Shown here in pieces: positions 53,100-64,000 of a stretch of 64,000 nt of DNA. The notes beneath the pieces were generated by a model that saw only the letters and a list, made by a program, of their open reading frames with translations, was not told the DNA's origin and made no database searches. This DNA is from Nothopassalora personata (Eukaryota; Ascomycota; Dothideomycetes; Mycosphaerellales; Mycosphaerellaceae). Position 1 is the first letter of the stretch, and every line of letters starts with the position of its first letter. Both the position numbers and the translations under genes were made by a program. The DNA is taken from contig CM066288.1 in assembly GCA_033816765.1 (NCBI GenBank), positions 4,650,001 to 4,714,000 of the forward strand, in the 5' to 3' direction.

Positions 53100-53693
53100 C
53101 ACCGCGTTAATGCGCTGACTAGAGAAAGTGCGGAACAGCCTCGAGGCAGTGCTATGGCTTTCATTTCCTCAAAACAGTCTGGATGTTTCCGATCCTGCGG
53201 CCGCCGTATGTTTTACACGGTACAATTTGCATATTGTGATTCACCAAGGTGGTGTCACCCACTGCACCGATTTCTGATGCTCACTCAGATCATTGACTCA
53301 GCCACGTTTGTGCAAAAGCATACCACGGGCTGTCGACAGAAGACGTGGCCGCCTGCACACGGACATGATTGCCTTGTGAACGCCACGAAAGACGCACTGT
53401 AGTGTAGATACTGCTTGTCAAGGGGAAGCTTCAATGCGCGCCTCGCTTCAACCACACTCGCTCTGGGCGAAGATATGAGACACCAACGACGTTCGTAACG
53501 ATTCCGCTGCTCATCATCGGGCAAAGGTATGTGGTGCTTGAATCGACCTGCGTCAGGCAATAGGCACGAACACGATATATAGACGTCTTGCGAACCTGCT
53601 ACTTGACTGCACCATCAGCTTCATGCAACTCTTCACCAACCGGAACGTCTTCAAAAAAAAGCCCAGCTTTAACACTCAACTTCTGACCACGGA
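53100..53693. other. Region downstream of the SDR relic
   Basis: Possibly further decayed SDR sequence, but no residue motif is recognisable. It includes the promoter side of the small secreted relic, with a TATA-like ACGATATATAGAC near 53572. Confidence 0.35.
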
Positions 53694-54099
53694 ATGCATA
53701 CCACACTCATCATATTCAGCGTCTTCGCCATTGTTACTCTTGCAGTACCGGCGCCTGACCCTAATATTCCCATTCCGAAGCAAGTCACGAACTGGGTCAA
53801 AGGCCAGGCCGACGATGCCGCCAACTGGCCCAAAAAACAAGGCCGTGGATGCTGCCAAGTGGATGATCGAGCAGGCTAATGTAGCCGCAGTCGAGGATGG
53901 CACCAAGTAATTCTATCACAAGTTGACGCGGTGGAACGATTGTCGAGATTTAGATGTCATTGCGGACCTTCATGGTAATCAGGAGCCATATGCAGAGTCT
54001 TGGCGGGAGTATATCTCGGAACTGGAAGGGCAGCGAGGTGGCGCTGAAGAGATTATGGTCAAGCCTCGTGGCTGTAGATGCACAAGATTTTGGTGGTAG
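53694..54099 (+). pseudogene. Broken small secreted protein, about 135 codons
   Basis: ATG 53694 opens a signal peptide, MHTTLIIFSVFAIVTLAVPA, then PDPNIPIPKQVTNWVKGQAD and ANWPK. At an A6 run (about 53832-53837) the frame must change by one base to continue as NKAVDAAKWMIEQANVAAVE. A TAA at 53908-53910 interrupts it, and the same frame then reads on for 62 codons (FYHKLTRWNDCRDLDVIADL, then AESWREYISELEGQRGG) to TAG. Two lesions in a compact gene imply a pseudogene of a secreted, helix-rich, possibly effector-like protein. No family recognised. Confidence 0.55.
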
Positions 54100-54472
54100 G
54101 AGTGCGGGCTTGTAAGGCTGAGTATCTCGGTGGAAGCAATGAGATTCTAGTTGGTGGGAGGAACTCGCAAAGCCAATTCAGTCGAGTTGACGGGATGACC
54201 GTAGTCCTCGATGTTTTGCAGTGGTGTGGTTCGTTCTCGTTCTCAGGGGGTGCGAGATAGTCAGACCCCCAGCCTCTGACCAAATTGGGTATCGGGAACG
54301 AGGAGGTCTACTTCTGCACTTTCCATTAAGCGGGACTTTGCGAGCATCACATCCAACATTGACCTACCAAGCACAGTTCCACTATCCTCCTTACCGCACA
54401 CCCCTAGCCGATCTGAACGAGCGACCGGCACTCGGACACTGACTGCAGGGAGCCACTCAGTAGGTACACAAA
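54100..54472. other. Upstream region of CUS1
   Basis: No gene supported; short open stretches only. Confidence 0.4.
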
Positions 54473-56308
54473 ATGCCTGGCGTTCTAGCACCTGAGCACC
54501 AACAACCAGAAAAGGCACGAAAGCCCACCAAGAACGAGCTTCGTCGCGCGAAGAAGAAGCAGAAGAATAACGATGTGAGTGCGCCAAGATATGATGGGTC
54601 GCATGTGCTGACGCATCTAAAGACACCGGTAGAACCTGCACAGTCGGACTCGAATGCGCCAGGTCAACCAGCAGAGCCGATACAGCCAGTCGAACCCTCC
54701 AAGGACGACCCGATCCAGGATGTGCCTGCCATCGAGAACGAAACCGACATACCTGACGATGACCCCCTCTTCTCACAGTTTGCCGGCGTCTTCGCCAAGT
54801 TCAAAGAAGAGGACAAGGAGGATCCCGCCTTGAAGGAGCCTGAAAAGCCCGAAGTCTTTTACGATGACAACGATAATGTCCAGGACGAGGATGAAGAGGC
54901 GGAGACTAAGCAGCGATTGTCAAAGAAAGCGCGGAAAATGGCAAACAAGCTGAGCATAGCAGAACTGAAGGCCATCGTGCGCAAGCCCGAGATCGTAGAC
55001 TGGACAGATACATCGGCGCAAGATCCGAAGCTTCTTGTCAACATCAAGAGCTCGCGAAATGTGGTGCCGGTACCGACGCACTGGAGTCTGAAGAGGGAGT
55101 ATCTGAGCAGCAAGCGGGGTATAGAGAAGCCAGGGTTCGCTCTGCCCAAGTTCATCGCAGAGACTGGTATCTCGGACATGCGCGATGCGGTGTTGGAGAA
55201 GCAGGCAGAGGCGACGTTGAAGCAACAGCAGCGAGCAAGAGTGTCAGGAAAGACGGGCAAGCTCGACATTGATTACCAGAAACTCTACGAGGCATTCTTT
55301 CGGCGGCAGACGAAACCCTCTCTCACACGATACGGCGAAGTCTACTACGAAGGCAAGGAGTTCGAGACCAACTTGCGACATTTGCGACCCGGTGAGCTTA
55401 GCGAAGAGTTGAAGGAGGCATTGAACATGCCACCTGGCGCACCACCGCCATGGCTGATCAACCAGCAAAAGATCGGACCTCCGCCATCATATCCCGCACT
55501 CAAGATCGCTGGTCTGAATGCGCCGCCTCCGCCTGGAGGTCAGTGGGGCTTTCACCCTGGTGGATATGGGAAGCCGCCGGTTGATGACCAGAATAGGCCT
55601 CTTTTTGGTGGTGACGTGTTTGGCATGACTATGGATGAGGGCAACCAGAAAGACACAACTACCGCGGAGGCGGTGGACAAGTCGTTGTGGGGTGAGCTGC
55701 AGCCACCAGCCGAGGACGAAGAGGAGGAAGAGGAAGAGGAGGACGAGGACGATGAAGAGGAAGAAGATGAGAGCGGCAGAAGGACAGGTCTGGAAACTCC
55801 ATACGGTGGCACCGAGACTCCAGGCGGCATAACGAGTACTGTTCCGACCGACTTCATGGGCACTCGAGGCATACCCCACGAGATGAATCTCCGCAAACAG
55901 CGAATGGGCACCGAGACCGAAGCGAGCTCACATCCACGATCCGCTGGTCAAGTGCTCAACGAGCGTTCGATACGAAACGAAGGCTTCTTTGGAGGTGAGC
56001 GTGCGTACGACCTGTCTGGTAGCAACAACGTGCCGGTGCTTGGCCAGGAGCGGGATGATCGTGGCAGGAAGAGGAAGGCAGGCGATCTCGACGTGTCCAT
56101 GGATCCGGATGCTTTGCTGCGAGATGACAAGATGAGCAAGGAGGAGTTGCGAAGACAGTATGATGCACAGCGAGCACACCAGAATCCAGGAGGATGGCAA
56201 GGTGGAGCCGCAGATGGCGAGGATCTGAGCGGTATGGTTGCTGAGGAGAGTGCTAAGAGGCAAAAGAGAGACCGGGAGAGGGCGGCTCAGAGAGGTGGCA
56301 AGAGGTAG
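54473..56308 (+). CDS. CUS1: Splicing factor 3B subunit 2 (Cus1/SF3b145), about 595-611 aa
   Basis: N-terminal KNELRRAKKKQKNN basic helix, an acidic linker, then the DUF382 block (PEIVDWTDTSAQDPKLLVNI, VPVPTHWSLKREYLSSKRGI) and the PSP proline-rich block (KPSLTRYGEVYYEGKEFETN, RPGELSEELKEALNMPPGAP). A long Asp/Glu run and an Arg-rich tail follow. SF3B2 belongs to the U2 snRNP and binds the branch-site region. A 48-nt in-frame segment (54575-54622: GTGAGT, a GCTGAC branch point, then CTAAAG) is probably an intron; its removal joins KKQKNND to TPVEPA and gives about 595 aa. Retention would still be in frame. Confidence 0.93.
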   Translation: MPGVLAPEHQQPEKARKPTKNELRRAKKKQKNNDVSAPRYDGSHVLTHLKTPVEPAQSDSNAPGQPAEPIQPVEPSKDDPIQDVPAIENETDIPDDDPLFSQFAGVFAKFKEEDKEDPALKEPEKPEVFYDDNDNVQDEDEEAETKQRLSKKARKMANKLSIAELKAIVRKPEIVDWTDTSAQDPKLLVNIKSSRNVVPVPTHWSLKREYLSSKRGIEKPGFALPKFIAETGISDMRDAVLEKQAEATLKQQQRARVSGKTGKLDIDYQKLYEAFFRRQTKPSLTRYGEVYYEGKEFETNLRHLRPGELSEELKEALNMPPGAPPPWLINQQKIGPPPSYPALKIAGLNAPPPPGGQWGFHPGGYGKPPVDDQNRPLFGGDVFGMTMDEGNQKDTTTAEAVDKSLWGELQPPAEDEEEEEEEEDEDDEEEEDESGRRTGLETPYGGTETPGGITSTVPTDFMGTRGIPHEMNLRKQRMGTETEASSHPRSAGQVLNERSIRNEGFFGGERAYDLSGSNNVPVLGQERDDRGRKRKAGDLDVSMDPDALLRDDKMSKEELRRQYDAQRAHQNPGGWQGGAADGEDLSGMVAEESAKRQKRDRERAAQRGGKR

Positions 56309-56781
56309 TGCCTGGTTGTGAATGGCACGGACTTGGACAGTAACAAAGGGACGCGAGGGCGGTCGACGGGATCAGTGTAACATGGCAAATGGCTCAACGA
56401 ACAGCCAGAGTGGGGATGTGTAAAAAGCGAGGAGTATGGATTGGGAATGTAGAGGGAGGTCGCAGGATATTGAGAGTTCGAATCGAATGATGGACGTCCC
56501 CGCAACATTTGCTTTCCGATCTTGATGTCAACCAACTAACTCGATGCCGCCCGGTTCCATACTGGAGGAAGCTGTTCGGGCAGCGTGGATTAGGCCAGGG
56601 TGATGGAGAGTGCATGAATAAGGTGTGAGGCGAATAGAATGTGGAAAGAAAACGTGCAGACTTCGATCAGGGAAATGCCAAGACGCCACAACTACCGAAG
56701 CGCGTCGACTTCGAAGTGTGCAGCTCCCAGCATCAGCAGGACCAAGTTCGCAACCACGGGGCAACTGCCACCGCCCTCATT
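56309..56781. other. Intergenic region between CUS1 and the RS-rich gene
   Basis: No gene or repeat recognised. Promoter side of the next gene. Confidence 0.45.
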
Positions 56782-59080
56782 ATGGATCGAGACCGAGATA
56801 GCAGAAGGTAAGTGACGTATGTATACACGATACACGGCAGTATCGGTGTACGCGGTATGGATACTTTAGCACGGTCCCTCCCTGCAGAGGTGGAGGAGGG
56901 TGAATTACGGCAGCATCGCCCTCGCCTCGATACCATACAACACGAGCAACGTGGCCGCCGAAGCGACTCGGCGAGAGCTATTAGAGGCAGAGAAGACAGT
57001 GCTAGAGATGTGGAAGCTAACGCGCGTGTGCAAAGACGGGCAGACGTCCCACCAGAAGACCAATATGGCTCGGGCAGAGGGCAGTCGTATCGCCCTGGTA
57101 ATGTTGCACGAGAGCGAACACCACCCCGCGGCGACACGTACAGAGCACGATCACCGCCGCGACGCTCCGACTACCACGACACCCGCGCCGACACCTACCG
57201 CGCACGCCCTCGAAGCAGAACACCACCTTCGCGCCGAGACGACTTCCGCCGACGATCGCCCTCTCCACCACGATACCGCGATGCTCGAGATGCAGTACCA
57301 AGAGGTGGGGACAGCTACAGAGGAAGGCCACGTTCACCACCTCCCAGAAGAGAAGACCTGCCACGAGACGACCTCTTCAGGAGAGAGCCAGTAAGAGACG
57401 ACAGGGGCTATCGCGACACCAGAGACTACAGAGATGATAGGGAGAGCCGCTTTGTTGCACCTCTGGCCGAACGCTCTCCTGTCCCTCGCTATCGAGAGCG
57501 TAGCGCGGTCCCGCTGAAGAGAACACGAGAGCCGTCGCCCATCTCTAGCAGAGGACGACGCTCTCCGCCGCCGGTCAAGCGAGAGCGACTAGCAAGTCCA
57601 CCAAGAGCTGCGAGATACGATGATTATCCGCCATCCAGAGCTGTCAGTCCACCGCGGAGAAGATACTCGCCAGACCCTCGAGATCGCCGTGCTTCTCCGC
57701 CGCGAGGCGTGACCAGGGACTACCGCCCAGCTCGCTCAAGATCGCCTATGGCCAGGAACGATAGGATTGACCCTCGGGCAGTTGAAGATTGGAGAAGACC
57801 ACGCTCGCCTGTCCGCGACACCAGACACGACTATCGCAGTCGAGAAGAGTCTGCAGTCAATTCCACAGCGACCAGTCGGCGCTCTTCACCTCCATTGCAC
57901 CTAAGCAGAGCAGCTCTCAACCCGACATACGAAGACAGGCCAAGAAGCAGCCGAGCATCACCACGCGACCCGTACAACGATCGCGAGCCGTACCGCGCTG
58001 GCGACCCAGAGCCACGACGCAACCCTTACAACAACCCAGCACCAGCTTACGACGACGACCAGAGCTATGCACCGCCAGTACATGACTCTGTGCCACCACC
58101 ACGAGAGCCACGCCGCGCAGATGATGCCCCGCTCCCCGTCCGAGCACCTCCTACTGGACCAAGCTCGCAGCGATCAATGGCTCCGCCAACAGGCCCTGCT
58201 GCAGCAGGTGCAGCTCCTTCTGGTCCTAGAGTGGCCGGAGTTCCGCCAGCTGGACCTCGTGGCTCAGCAGCACCGAGAGGCGACTTTGCTGCGCGAGGCA
58301 GAGGAGGATTTGGTGGTGACTTTGCGCCCCGCGGCCGAGGAGCATTTAGAGGTGGCTTCGATGGCGGCTTCCGTGGAGGCAGAGGTATGTAGCTAATATC
58401 GACCGTGGTGTTGATATGGACAACGAAGTCGCCGGGTCAGTGTCGTGGAGAGTGTATACTAACGCGAAGTAGGTGGCGCGCCTACAGGACCTGCTGCTGG
58501 TTTCGGTCGTGGCGGCGGCGGTGATGCAGGCTTTGCTCGTAGCACAAGTGAGAGCTTCTCACAAGACCCTGCCTTTGTCTCTCGTCCACCTCCATCTGGT
58601 CCTCGCGGTTCTTCCTCACAAGCGCAGGCTCCTTCTCCGGTCTTCAGCAGGCAGAGTAGCATGAGCACGATCACACCAGTGGCGCCGACCGGTCCACGCA
58701 ATCAGCGCTTTACTAACGGCGACACGCCAATGCCAGATGCACCGACGGGCCCTAAGGCTGCTCGTCGCCCCACTGAGCCAAATATTCCTACCGGACCAGC
58801 CGCTAGCCGAATCCATCCCGCATTGCAGGATCTACCGAAGATTGTAGAAGGTGGAGTGAAAGCTGAGCCAATCGTGGACCGCACCAAGCTGAACCGTCTC
58901 GAAGATGAAGCAGAGAGGCTGAGGCGCCAGATTGACGAGAGGGAGGCGAAGAAAAGGAAGTCATTAAGGGAGTGGGATCGCCTGCAGAGGGAGAGTGAAG
59001 TTGCGAGCCTGAGGAGTGAGCTGGCGGAGCAGGCGCTCAGAGAGCTCAATGGTGAGGCGGAGAGTCAGGCGGCATTTTAG
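56782..59080 (+). CDS. RS/RGG-rich probable RNA-associated nuclear protein
   Basis: Exon 1 is only 26 nt (MDRDRDSR). An 82-nt intron (56808-56889) leads to VNYGSIALASIPYNTSNVAA and ELLEAEKTVLEMWKLTR, a well-formed helical motif. The frame then changes near 57025: either a 50-nt intron (57028-57077, weak GTGCAA donor) or a 2-nt GT slippage. The rest is Arg/Ser/Pro-rich (RSRTPPSRRDDFRRRSPSPP) with RGG repeats (GFGGDFAPRGRGAFRGGFDG). After an 88-nt intron (58385-58472, branch ACTAACG) a final exon has PTGP repeats and a coiled coil (DEAERLRRQIDEREAKKRKS). It resembles SR-type or RNP scaffold proteins. No RRM is seen, so the precise role is unknown. Confidence 0.72.
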
Positions 59081-61941
59081 TAGGGTGCTTTTGGGTCTTG
59101 TTCGCTCTCTCGTGGTATCATTGGAGCTTGGGGACAGAGCGGCGATTGCGCGAGCTCCCCTAAAGTCGACATTGAGGGAGGCCTAAGCTTGTATGAAAAT
59201 TTGTTGGCTGGTTGGGTAAAGCACCATGAACAGAGTGAAAGGAGGCGCTCTGAATCAATCAGGACGAGACGCCAATTCAGGCTCAGGGCTCCAGCCTCAC
59301 CTTTGTGAGGTAATGAACCGACGGTCCACCTAAGCAAGCCAAAACATCAAAAGTCCATTACAGAGCAAACCCAATTTTGTCACCACGCGAATCGATCGCT
59401 GCTGGATGTGACTTTCGAGGTTATGACTCGTACTTTCCACACGTCTTAACTCTATCCTCGCCGTCTAGCTTCAGGGGAAAAGGAAAGGAAAGGGGTTGTT
59501 TGCGAATGTCGGTCTTTACGTTAGGCCATCGGGGCGAGGACGGTTCGTCGAGATTATGATGCGCAGTTAACTTACTACGTATAACCGAGCAGGAATCCGT
59601 GACGAGGACATGATGAGGTTTGATGGAGCAAGAAGATCAAGGCTAGCAGTGCTGAAGCAAGATGAACACTCTTGCGTTCTATAGGGAGCTGCAATCGACC
59701 ACACAGATCCACGCACCACTTGGCATCGTGGGAAAAGTCGAGTTGGACGGCTTGGAAGCGCAGATATAGGGCCGTCCCTTTGAGCCATTGTGCCTTCGGG
59801 GCGTGAGGGTTCAATGAGGTGGTGGGATGGGCCCGATGGAGGTTGGGTAAACGAAGCTTGGTTGTCATGTCGCAAGCAGCCACCAGTCTGTCCGGCTGCC
59901 ACAGCATGAGGTGGCTCGAGAGAAGGCGCCGCATGAAAAGACTTCACTCCTGTGCTAAGGCTGTACACAAGGAGCTCATCTTTGAACCTGATGCCTTGCT
60001 ATGTGCGTGGAAAGAAACCAGGTCCAGCATGCACTTTCGGCTGTTAACGGCCGCCCCACTTTTTGAGCGTGGCGGCGCATGAAGGTCGAGTGAATGCAAA
60101 ACCACGGCGTGTGCAGCTTGTGGATGAGCTATATATTTTGCTGCTTCATCTTCCGACTCGACAACAACTTTTTAAGACCACTTCAAATTGCGCAGATATC
60201 GCATCGCACAACCACCACCACCACCACCACGAGGACGACTCAGTACCATCGGCCGCGGGGTCTCGAGCTATCGCACCTCAGCAACGTCCGCCTCGACAGC
60301 AAACAAAAGACTTTACCTGAATTGGGTTGCGGCTTCCTCGCTATCACCAACCCACGTCTGGCACATGTTTGGGAACTCAAAGTATTCGTTCAAGACCGGG
60401 CATCGACTGACAAGGAATGCCTTTTTCTACGGAGAGCTCTGCAGATACTGCCACGTGATAGACTCACCACTCTGTATGCTTTCGGCCCTTGACAAGCAAA
60501 GAGTGTTGGCGAGCAGCAGCAGTGGCTCTCACGGAAGAAGATGGCCAGTCATACACAAAGCCAACTGCTTTTCGAGGGTTACGAGAGCAACACCGCCGAG
60601 CAGTCAGTGCTTGTAAAGCGGAAGCGTTGAAGAGTGTGCTTGAAGCATTATACGGAGGTCAGCATAGCCGTCGCTTTCAGAGCGCGGCGGCACTTCGCAA
60701 GCATCAGCGACTAGATGGGTACGAAGAGAGGGTAGAGCTCTCATCTGGCATAGGCATAGACGTGGTGCATCGCACGTCTCGACTCCATACTCGTTATTCC
60801 AAGAAGTGTGGTCGACAGGACTGTCAAATAATGATGGCAGCTCATCAATATATACCCGCCCGGCAACTCTTTCCCACATTCAAATCACGCATCATGGCCG
60901 TTCTAGATCGTACGCGTACGCGCCACGATGCCATCCGCAGCCGCGGTCACATCATCGCTGTTGTTATCAGTCATGCCTTTCGCTCTCTCCCTCTTCCCTT
61001 CTTCATCAACACTATATGGCCAGAAAAGATGAACACGTCAAGTTTTCAGTTGCGGAAACGCATACTTATCCACCCAGCACGCCGCCCCTGCTGATGCCAA
61101 AGCAATCGGTCAACAGTACCAAGAAACTTGATAATAGCAAGAAACATCGGCGTAAGGCGTCGCAGGTTCGTTACTGTCACAAAAAGGGGAGACGGGGCAA
61201 CTGTTGATGATGAATAGCTTGCTACAAACGCTGTGCGTCATATGTTGCAGCCCGCGATGTCGACTTCACCACCGTCCGATTAGGGTGATTGTGTGCTCAG
61301 GCACAGAGCGGCATCAACATACGTCGAATCATATCAAGGCGGTGTCTATTTGAGGCATTGCACGACGTGCCGCTCCGCGAGATGGAGCATATCGGCGGTG
61401 AAAGTGAAGAAGATGGAGCGCTGTTGATTGGCGTTCTCGGACGATGATGTACGATATGCAGCCGATGAGGTCAATACACAACAGATACATGTAAGATAAG
61501 GGTGAGTATCACGGACTTGAAGGTATACGCAAGGAGTGTGTAAATTGGGAGAGGGCATTCAGATACCACAGTCATCCAAGCTGCGCCGCTCGAGCGCTGA
61601 CTCAAGCGTGGGCAGTGAACATGCATCGGATCTCTTTCCCATACGAGATCAGAAGCTGCTCACGCGGCTTTTATCTCGAACTCGCTCACAGTCGATCAGG
61701 CTGTGTTTTGCAGTCGTGCTATAGCGATACATACATACACAATCGGCCAAGACTCTCACCTGCCGGCCGGCTCTTTTGAGATAGGCCAGTCAGCTCGCCC
61801 GACGATGCTGTACCTGCATGGGTGGAAACACCCGCATTGCACCTTCAGACCACCCTTCGAGCCTACAAGAAATGACAAGCTTCTTCTCCACGAAAATTAC
61901 TGATGTCCTCATAGCACATGTATAAGCCTTGTACTACTACG
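59081..61941. other. Longest intergenic stretch, about 2.9 kb
   Basis: No gene is supported. Several open stretches between 60060 and 61210 lack ATG starts with good context, domains or plausible introns, and they overlap one another. A (CAC)n microsatellite lies at 60208-60230. No tRNA, rRNA or transposon feature is seen. Confidence 0.45.
60208..60230 (+). repeat. (ACC)n microsatellite
   Basis: Seven consecutive ACC units in a non-coding stretch. No flanking gene frame depends on it. Confidence 0.8.
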
Positions 61942-63429
61942 ATGTCGCTTCCAGTGCCCAACGCCATCGCCTCATTCTGGCGCAGCCAGCTGCACGAATT
62001 GGACACATACCGGACCACCGAAGATTTACCGGCAGAGGTCGACATTGTTGTAATTGGTGCTGGATATTCTGGAGCATCGATTGTGCACCATTTACTGCCA
62101 CAGCAGAAAGCCTGCGGTCGGGATGTGTCGATAGCGATACTAGAAGCTCGCGAAGCATGCTCGGGCGCGACTGGCAGAAATGGTGAGTCACCTGTTCATT
62201 CGAGGACGATATATTTGCTGATAACACAACCCAAGGCGGCCATCTGAAGCCAGATCCATACTATCGTGCCGCTGGCGCCCTTGAAATTTATGGCAAAGAG
62301 CCCGCCGAAGAGGTTGCATCCTTTGAAGCCCGGCAAGTCAAAGAGATAAAAAAGCTTGTCGAAGAAGAGAACATCGACTGTGACTTTGTTGTTACAAGAG
62401 CTACTGATGTCTGTTTGTATGAAGAGGCGAAGAGGGATCTCAAGCGTGGACTAGTGAGGCTCAAGCAAGCTGGTGTTTCGACCGCCAGTGACGTCTTCTA
62501 CAGCGATGAGAGAAATGCCGAAGGCGTGAGTGAAACACGACGTTTTCAGCTCCCGGCTGTGCTGACGGGCGCAGATATCTGGCATCAAAGGTGCCAAAGC
62601 TTGCTTCACCTACACTGCCGGCCACGTCTGGCCTTACAAGCTAGTGCTTCATCTTCTTGAAAAAGCAGTCGCTGCCGGCGTCAACCTCCAGACGAACACG
62701 CCGGTGACCTCGGTAACACCCATCGATGGCTCTGCTACGGCGAGAAAGTGGTCAATCAACACCTCTCGTGGCTCAATCCTCGCTTCGAAGGTCATCTACG
62801 CAAGTAACGCATACACATCTGCCCTGCTCCCGGAGTTCAAGGAGAAGATTGTACCCGTACGTGGCATATGCAGCCGCATAGTCCCCGGCAAAGCCCACCC
62901 ACCTCTTCTCTCCAACAGCTACATCCTCCGCCTGTCCTCCAGCGAATACGACTACCTAATTCCCCGGGCAGACGGCAGCATCATCGTCGGCGGCGGGCGA
63001 AGAGACTACTTAAAGCAACTGGACCAATGGTACAACAATGCCGACGACAGTCAACTCATAGAGTCGGCCAAGAACTACTTCGATGGTTACATGCAGCGAC
63101 ACTTTCGCGGCTGGGAGGATAGTGGTGCATATACTGATCAAGTCTGGACGGGGATTATGGGGTACTCTAGTGATGGGTTCCCTTTTGTTGGTGAAGTGCC
63201 TGGGAAGGAGGGACAGTTGATTTGTGCGGGGTTCTCGGGACATGGGATGCCACAGATCTTTCTTTCTGCTAAGGCGATTGCGAGGATGGCACTTGAGGGG
63301 GTGGAGGTCAAAGATACGGAGTTGCCGAAACTTTATTGGGTCTCGAGAGAACGGATGGATAGTAAGGTAAACGTTATGCTTGAAGGGTGGCGGGCGAGCC
63401 ATGGCAGGGAGGTTGGACCAAAACTCTAG
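61942..63429 (+). CDS. FAD-dependent oxidoreductase of the DAO family, 461 aa
   Basis: Three exons: 61942-62182, 62236-62525 and 62575-63429 (introns of 53 and 49 nt). The dinucleotide-binding motif is VVIGAGYSGASIVHHLL, followed by EAREACSGATGRN, which joins to GGHLKPDPYY across the first intron. That GATGRNGGH arrangement is typical of DAO-fold amine or amino-acid oxidases of the PuuB/gamma-glutamylputrescine oxidase type. The C-terminal part has DYLIPRADGSIIVGGGRR and GFSGHGMPQIFLSAKAIA, the usual second FAD-contact region. No signal peptide and no obvious peroxisomal SKL end. An ATG 24 nt upstream (61918) is possible. The substrate is not determined; the neighbourhood offers no pathway clue. 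Confidence 0.9.
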
Positions 63430-64000
63430 GGAGGCACAACAGAGGACAATGCCCCCTTGTCCGTTCATTCAAGAAGAGACCTGGACACAGTCATACGCAA
63501 TGCACCTCAAGATGACGGCGCTTTGTGCTATGCTCCTGGACAGAGAGTGGTCATCGATATTCCTAGCCATTGTCACCCGGGATCGCTTCGCTCAAGTACT
63601 TCCTGGCTTCATTTTGAACGCTGACAGCTTGCCGACGACCGAGGATTCTCTTCATACTGCTGGACAGTGATAACACCATAACTCCAAGTCAGAAAACAAC
63701 ACCTTTCCTGCCAAAATATGTAAAGACTACTGCTGTGTAGAGTTCATCCGGTACAAGGACGTATTGAACCTTAGGAAATTCTATGATCTTGAGAACGGAA
63801 TCCTCCACCCTATTCTCCTCCCTCCTCTGGACCAGTTGTCGCAGGAGGACGCCCTAAGGGCTAGGCCTGCCCTTTGCTTGGCGGCTCGAGCCCCATTAAC
63901 GCATGCTGTGGTAACGTATAGGTTTACAATGACCGATGGCGACATGACTTGATGCCACTTGGGAGGGTTATGACGTATGCTGCACATACGGGCTTAGTCA
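63430..64000. other. Right-hand flank
   Basis: No gene supported before the window edge; short open stretches without domains. Confidence 0.4.

Noticed and set aside
60489..61094. Open stretch of about 200 codons in the large gap
   Set aside because: No ATG at the front, no recognised motif, and other frames are equally open.

Overview
The window is nuclear DNA of a filamentous ascomycete, most likely a Dothideomycete (the class is inference). The evidence is short GT-AG introns, many of 48-54 nt with CTAAC/CTGAC-like branch points, together with Zn(II)2Cys6 regulators, an NCS1 nucleobase transporter, a siderophore transporter, 2EXR proteins and clear orthologues of fungal housekeeping genes. 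There are about 18 well-supported genes on both strands, with no rRNA, tRNA, CRISPR array or intact transposon that I can recognise.

Region by region: (i) 0.2-8.6 kb is a catabolic-looking cluster: a biuretase-like/allophanate-hydrolase-like fusion enzyme, a 2-oxoglutarate/Fe(II) dioxygenase with a one-base frame break, an NCS1 transporter and a Zn cluster activator, with HGATAR sites concentrated in the bidirectional promoter. (ii) 10-13 kb is a fungal AAA ATPase. (iii) 13.2-19.2 kb holds a small membrane protein, a decayed cysteine-rich secreted peptide candidate, a diverged duplicated upstream block and a GH92 mannosidase with a one-base frame break. (iv) 19.3-28.4 kb is a mostly intact core: PPR-like protein, siderophore transporter with a perfect SreA-type site, Fyv7-like rRNA processing protein, and Sec63. 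(v) 29.7-41.7 kb is accessory: two 2EXR proteins, a GH43 galactanase-like enzyme, an HSL-type alpha/beta hydrolase, a D-galactonate-dehydratase-like enzyme, and several broken genes. (vi) 43.4-51.3 kb is a divergent Cdt2-like/Rrp5 pair. (vii) 52.3-54.1 kb is a gene graveyard: a head-to-head GMC oxidoreductase/SDR relic pair and a broken small secreted protein. (viii) 54.4-59.1 kb holds splicing factor Cus1/SF3B2 and an RS/RGG-rich protein. (ix) 61.9-63.4 kb is a DAO-type FAD oxidoreductase.

The best candidate for a little-described system is the first cluster: uptake of a nucleobase-like ring, oxidation, and two-step amide hydrolysis of a biuret/ureide-type product to free nitrogen. A second theme is that frame breaks and nonsense codons fall almost only in accessory genes, while the long housekeeping genes are intact. 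That argues for real gene decay rather than uniform sequencing error, although several breaks lie in homopolymers and need read-level checking.
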